Position numbers and translations under genes: made by a program. The notes under the pieces are model-generated. The model had not been told where the DNA came from. It saw nothing but the letters and a program-made list of their open reading frames with translations, and searched no databases. Shown one piece after another: positions 30,301 to 31,576 of a stretch of 31,576 bases of DNA (position 1 is its first letter; each line of letters begins with the position of its first letter). The stretch comes from Nemertoderma westbladi (lineage: Eukaryota; Xenacoelomorpha; Nemertodermatida; Nemertodermatidae). Location: positions 1-31,576 of the forward strand of contig JAUCBJ010000443.1 in assembly GCA_032718475.1 (NCBI GenBank). The letters are read 5' to 3'.

Positions 30301-31131
30301 GTAGGGAGATATTATTGTAAAATGCAAGTTTGTTTGGATGAGAGTTCGTTAATACCCTACTCTAATACGGTACTAAATAATTAAACGGTAACTCAGTAAC
30401 TGTACACTATCTGGTTTATAAAATTACACAATTACAATATATTACAATATATTAGAATGTAACATATATATTACAATATATTAGAATGTAACATATATAT
30501 TACAATATATTAGAATGTAACATATATATTACAATATATTAGAATGTAACATATATATTACAATATATTAGAATGTAACATATATATTACAATATATTAG
30601 AATGTAACATATATATTACAATATATTAGAATGTAACATATATATTACAATATATTAGAATGTAACATATATATTACAATATATTAGAATGTAACATATA
30701 GGCCTATATTACAATATATTACAATGTAATACAGTTACAGTAATAGGTTATGTAGTTTGAATGAGAGTTTTATTATTAGTACTTTGTAATCATCAGTTTC
30801 TTGTAATTTGAATTTGATTCATCATTATTGTGATAATTTTACAAGTTTGTTGGGCGAACCACGACTAGTGGGTGATTCTTAGCGATTGTCGGAAATTGTT
30901 GAAATTGAAACACAATAACTCCGTTGATGATAAAACCTACTTTGTGCACAGCACAATTCATGTTTACACATTCTACAAAGTTGTATTGGGTGATGCCTTC
31001 ATGAATGGCTCGCTGGCTCGATGTTTACGTTTTAATAACTATTTAAATGTGCTAGACAATTTAATTAATTTCACAGTGTTGCTGACATTGTGAATATATT
31101 GATTATGTAATCGATCTATTTTATGTTGCAG
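30301..31131. other. cyclin K intron 1
   Basis: Bounded by GTAGGG and TTATGTTGCAG. It contains a 29-bp minisatellite; the rest is AT-rich and without a supported gene (the frame at 30872-31093 is unsupported). Confidence 0.85.
30431..30726. repeat. 29-bp minisatellite, about 10 copies
   Basis: The unit begins TTACAATATATTAGAATGTA and ends ACATATATA. Copies are nearly identical except the edges (TTACAATATATTACAAT) and one where the TA tract became ATAGGCCTATA (about 30698). The unit is partly self-complementary (TTACAATATATT, AATGTAA). Confidence 0.92.
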
Positions 31132-31576
31132 CGATATCTATGCTCTATCTGGCCTCGCGTCTCAGTAAGATTGACATCCAGGAGATGCAAGGGAAGTTAT
31201 GTCGAGGGTGCTGGTGGGATCAATTCGTCGACGATATATCCATAGAACTGCTGGAGGCTGTTTGTCACGAGGTGCTAGACCTCTACTCCATGGACGGATC
31301 CAAACAGCAGTGTCCCAGTCCCAGCCTGACTCCCCCCGACCCCGTGACGGGGGCCAGTAAACGGACCCCGTCGTCCCACGGGACTAACACACCCCGGGAC
31401 GAGGTGTCCCTGGAACCGTTCGATCCAAAGTACTCGAAACTCAACCCTCCCGTTCATCAGGAAACACCCCCACCCGCAGGAGGGGCGAAATCAGTCGGCA
31501 ATACCGGTGGAACTGTTCTACCCGCTGCTAGTGGGTCTGGTTTATCCGCTAGCGGGTCTGGTTTACCAGGCAGCGG
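31132..31576 (+). CDS. CCNK: cyclin K, exon 2 (second cyclin box and start of tail), cut by window end
   Basis: The acceptor TTATGTTGCAG ends at 31131, and the split codon restores Ala, giving AISMLYLASRLSKIDIQE, parallel to human AVAVMYLAGRLCKFEIQEW. Then come CWWDQFVDDISIELLEAVCHEVLDLYS and KQQ, the end of the second cyclin fold. The start of the Pro/Ser/Gly-rich disordered tail follows, with SPSLTPPDP and a GSGL repeat (SASGSGLPGSG). The frame stays open to the last base, so the gene continues beyond the window. Confidence 0.93.

Overview
This is nuclear DNA from an animal, most likely a marine invertebrate. It has intron-containing genes with GT/AG boundaries, coilin and cyclin K homologues that align well with animal family members, LINE, hAT and Mutator-like (MULE) debris, and many tandem repeats in AT-rich non-coding DNA. 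The frequent palindromic words TAGGCCTA and ACCGGT remind me of echinoderm or other invertebrate deuterostome genomes, but that is a weak impression and I cannot name the species.

Layout. Positions 1-4727 are non-coding: a degenerate ~41-bp repeat, a CTCF-like motif, one copy of a MITE-like repeat and a 68-bp minisatellite. At 4728-5599 (+) lies the 3' exon of coilin. At 6691-15622 (+) I assemble a five-exon gene with consistent reading phase. Its 1073-residue product is a secreted/membrane protein with a signal peptide, plant-type leucine-rich repeats, a Cys-rich segment and about nine or ten membrane helices. Its introns hold two opposed LINE 3' ends, a complete MITE-like element and a nearly perfect 14-bp minisatellite.

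From 16388 to 27746 runs a roughly 10.3-kb satellite of a 51-bp monomer (about 200 copies). It has higher-order duplications of ~880 and 613 bp and is interrupted by a 1078-bp, internally deleted hAT transposon with an exact 8-bp target duplication. The satellite itself contains the matching empty site. The long antisense open frames here result from a 51-bp, stop-free monomer and I do not annotate them as genes.

At 28090-29593 a 1.5-kb MULE carries a broken antisense transposase between terminal inverted arrays built from about ten copies each of a ~15-bp motif; it is flanked by an 8-bp direct repeat. It ends 134 bp before the cyclin K start codon at 29736. Cyclin K (+) has exon 1 at 29736-30300 and exon 2 from 31132 to the window end, with a 29-bp minisatellite in its first intron.

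The host genes do not form a functional cluster: coilin (Cajal bodies), the LRR membrane protein (surface recognition or signalling, inferred) and cyclin K (CDK12/13 partner) are ordinary neighbours. The most notable content is the repeat architecture and the LRR/polytopic membrane protein.
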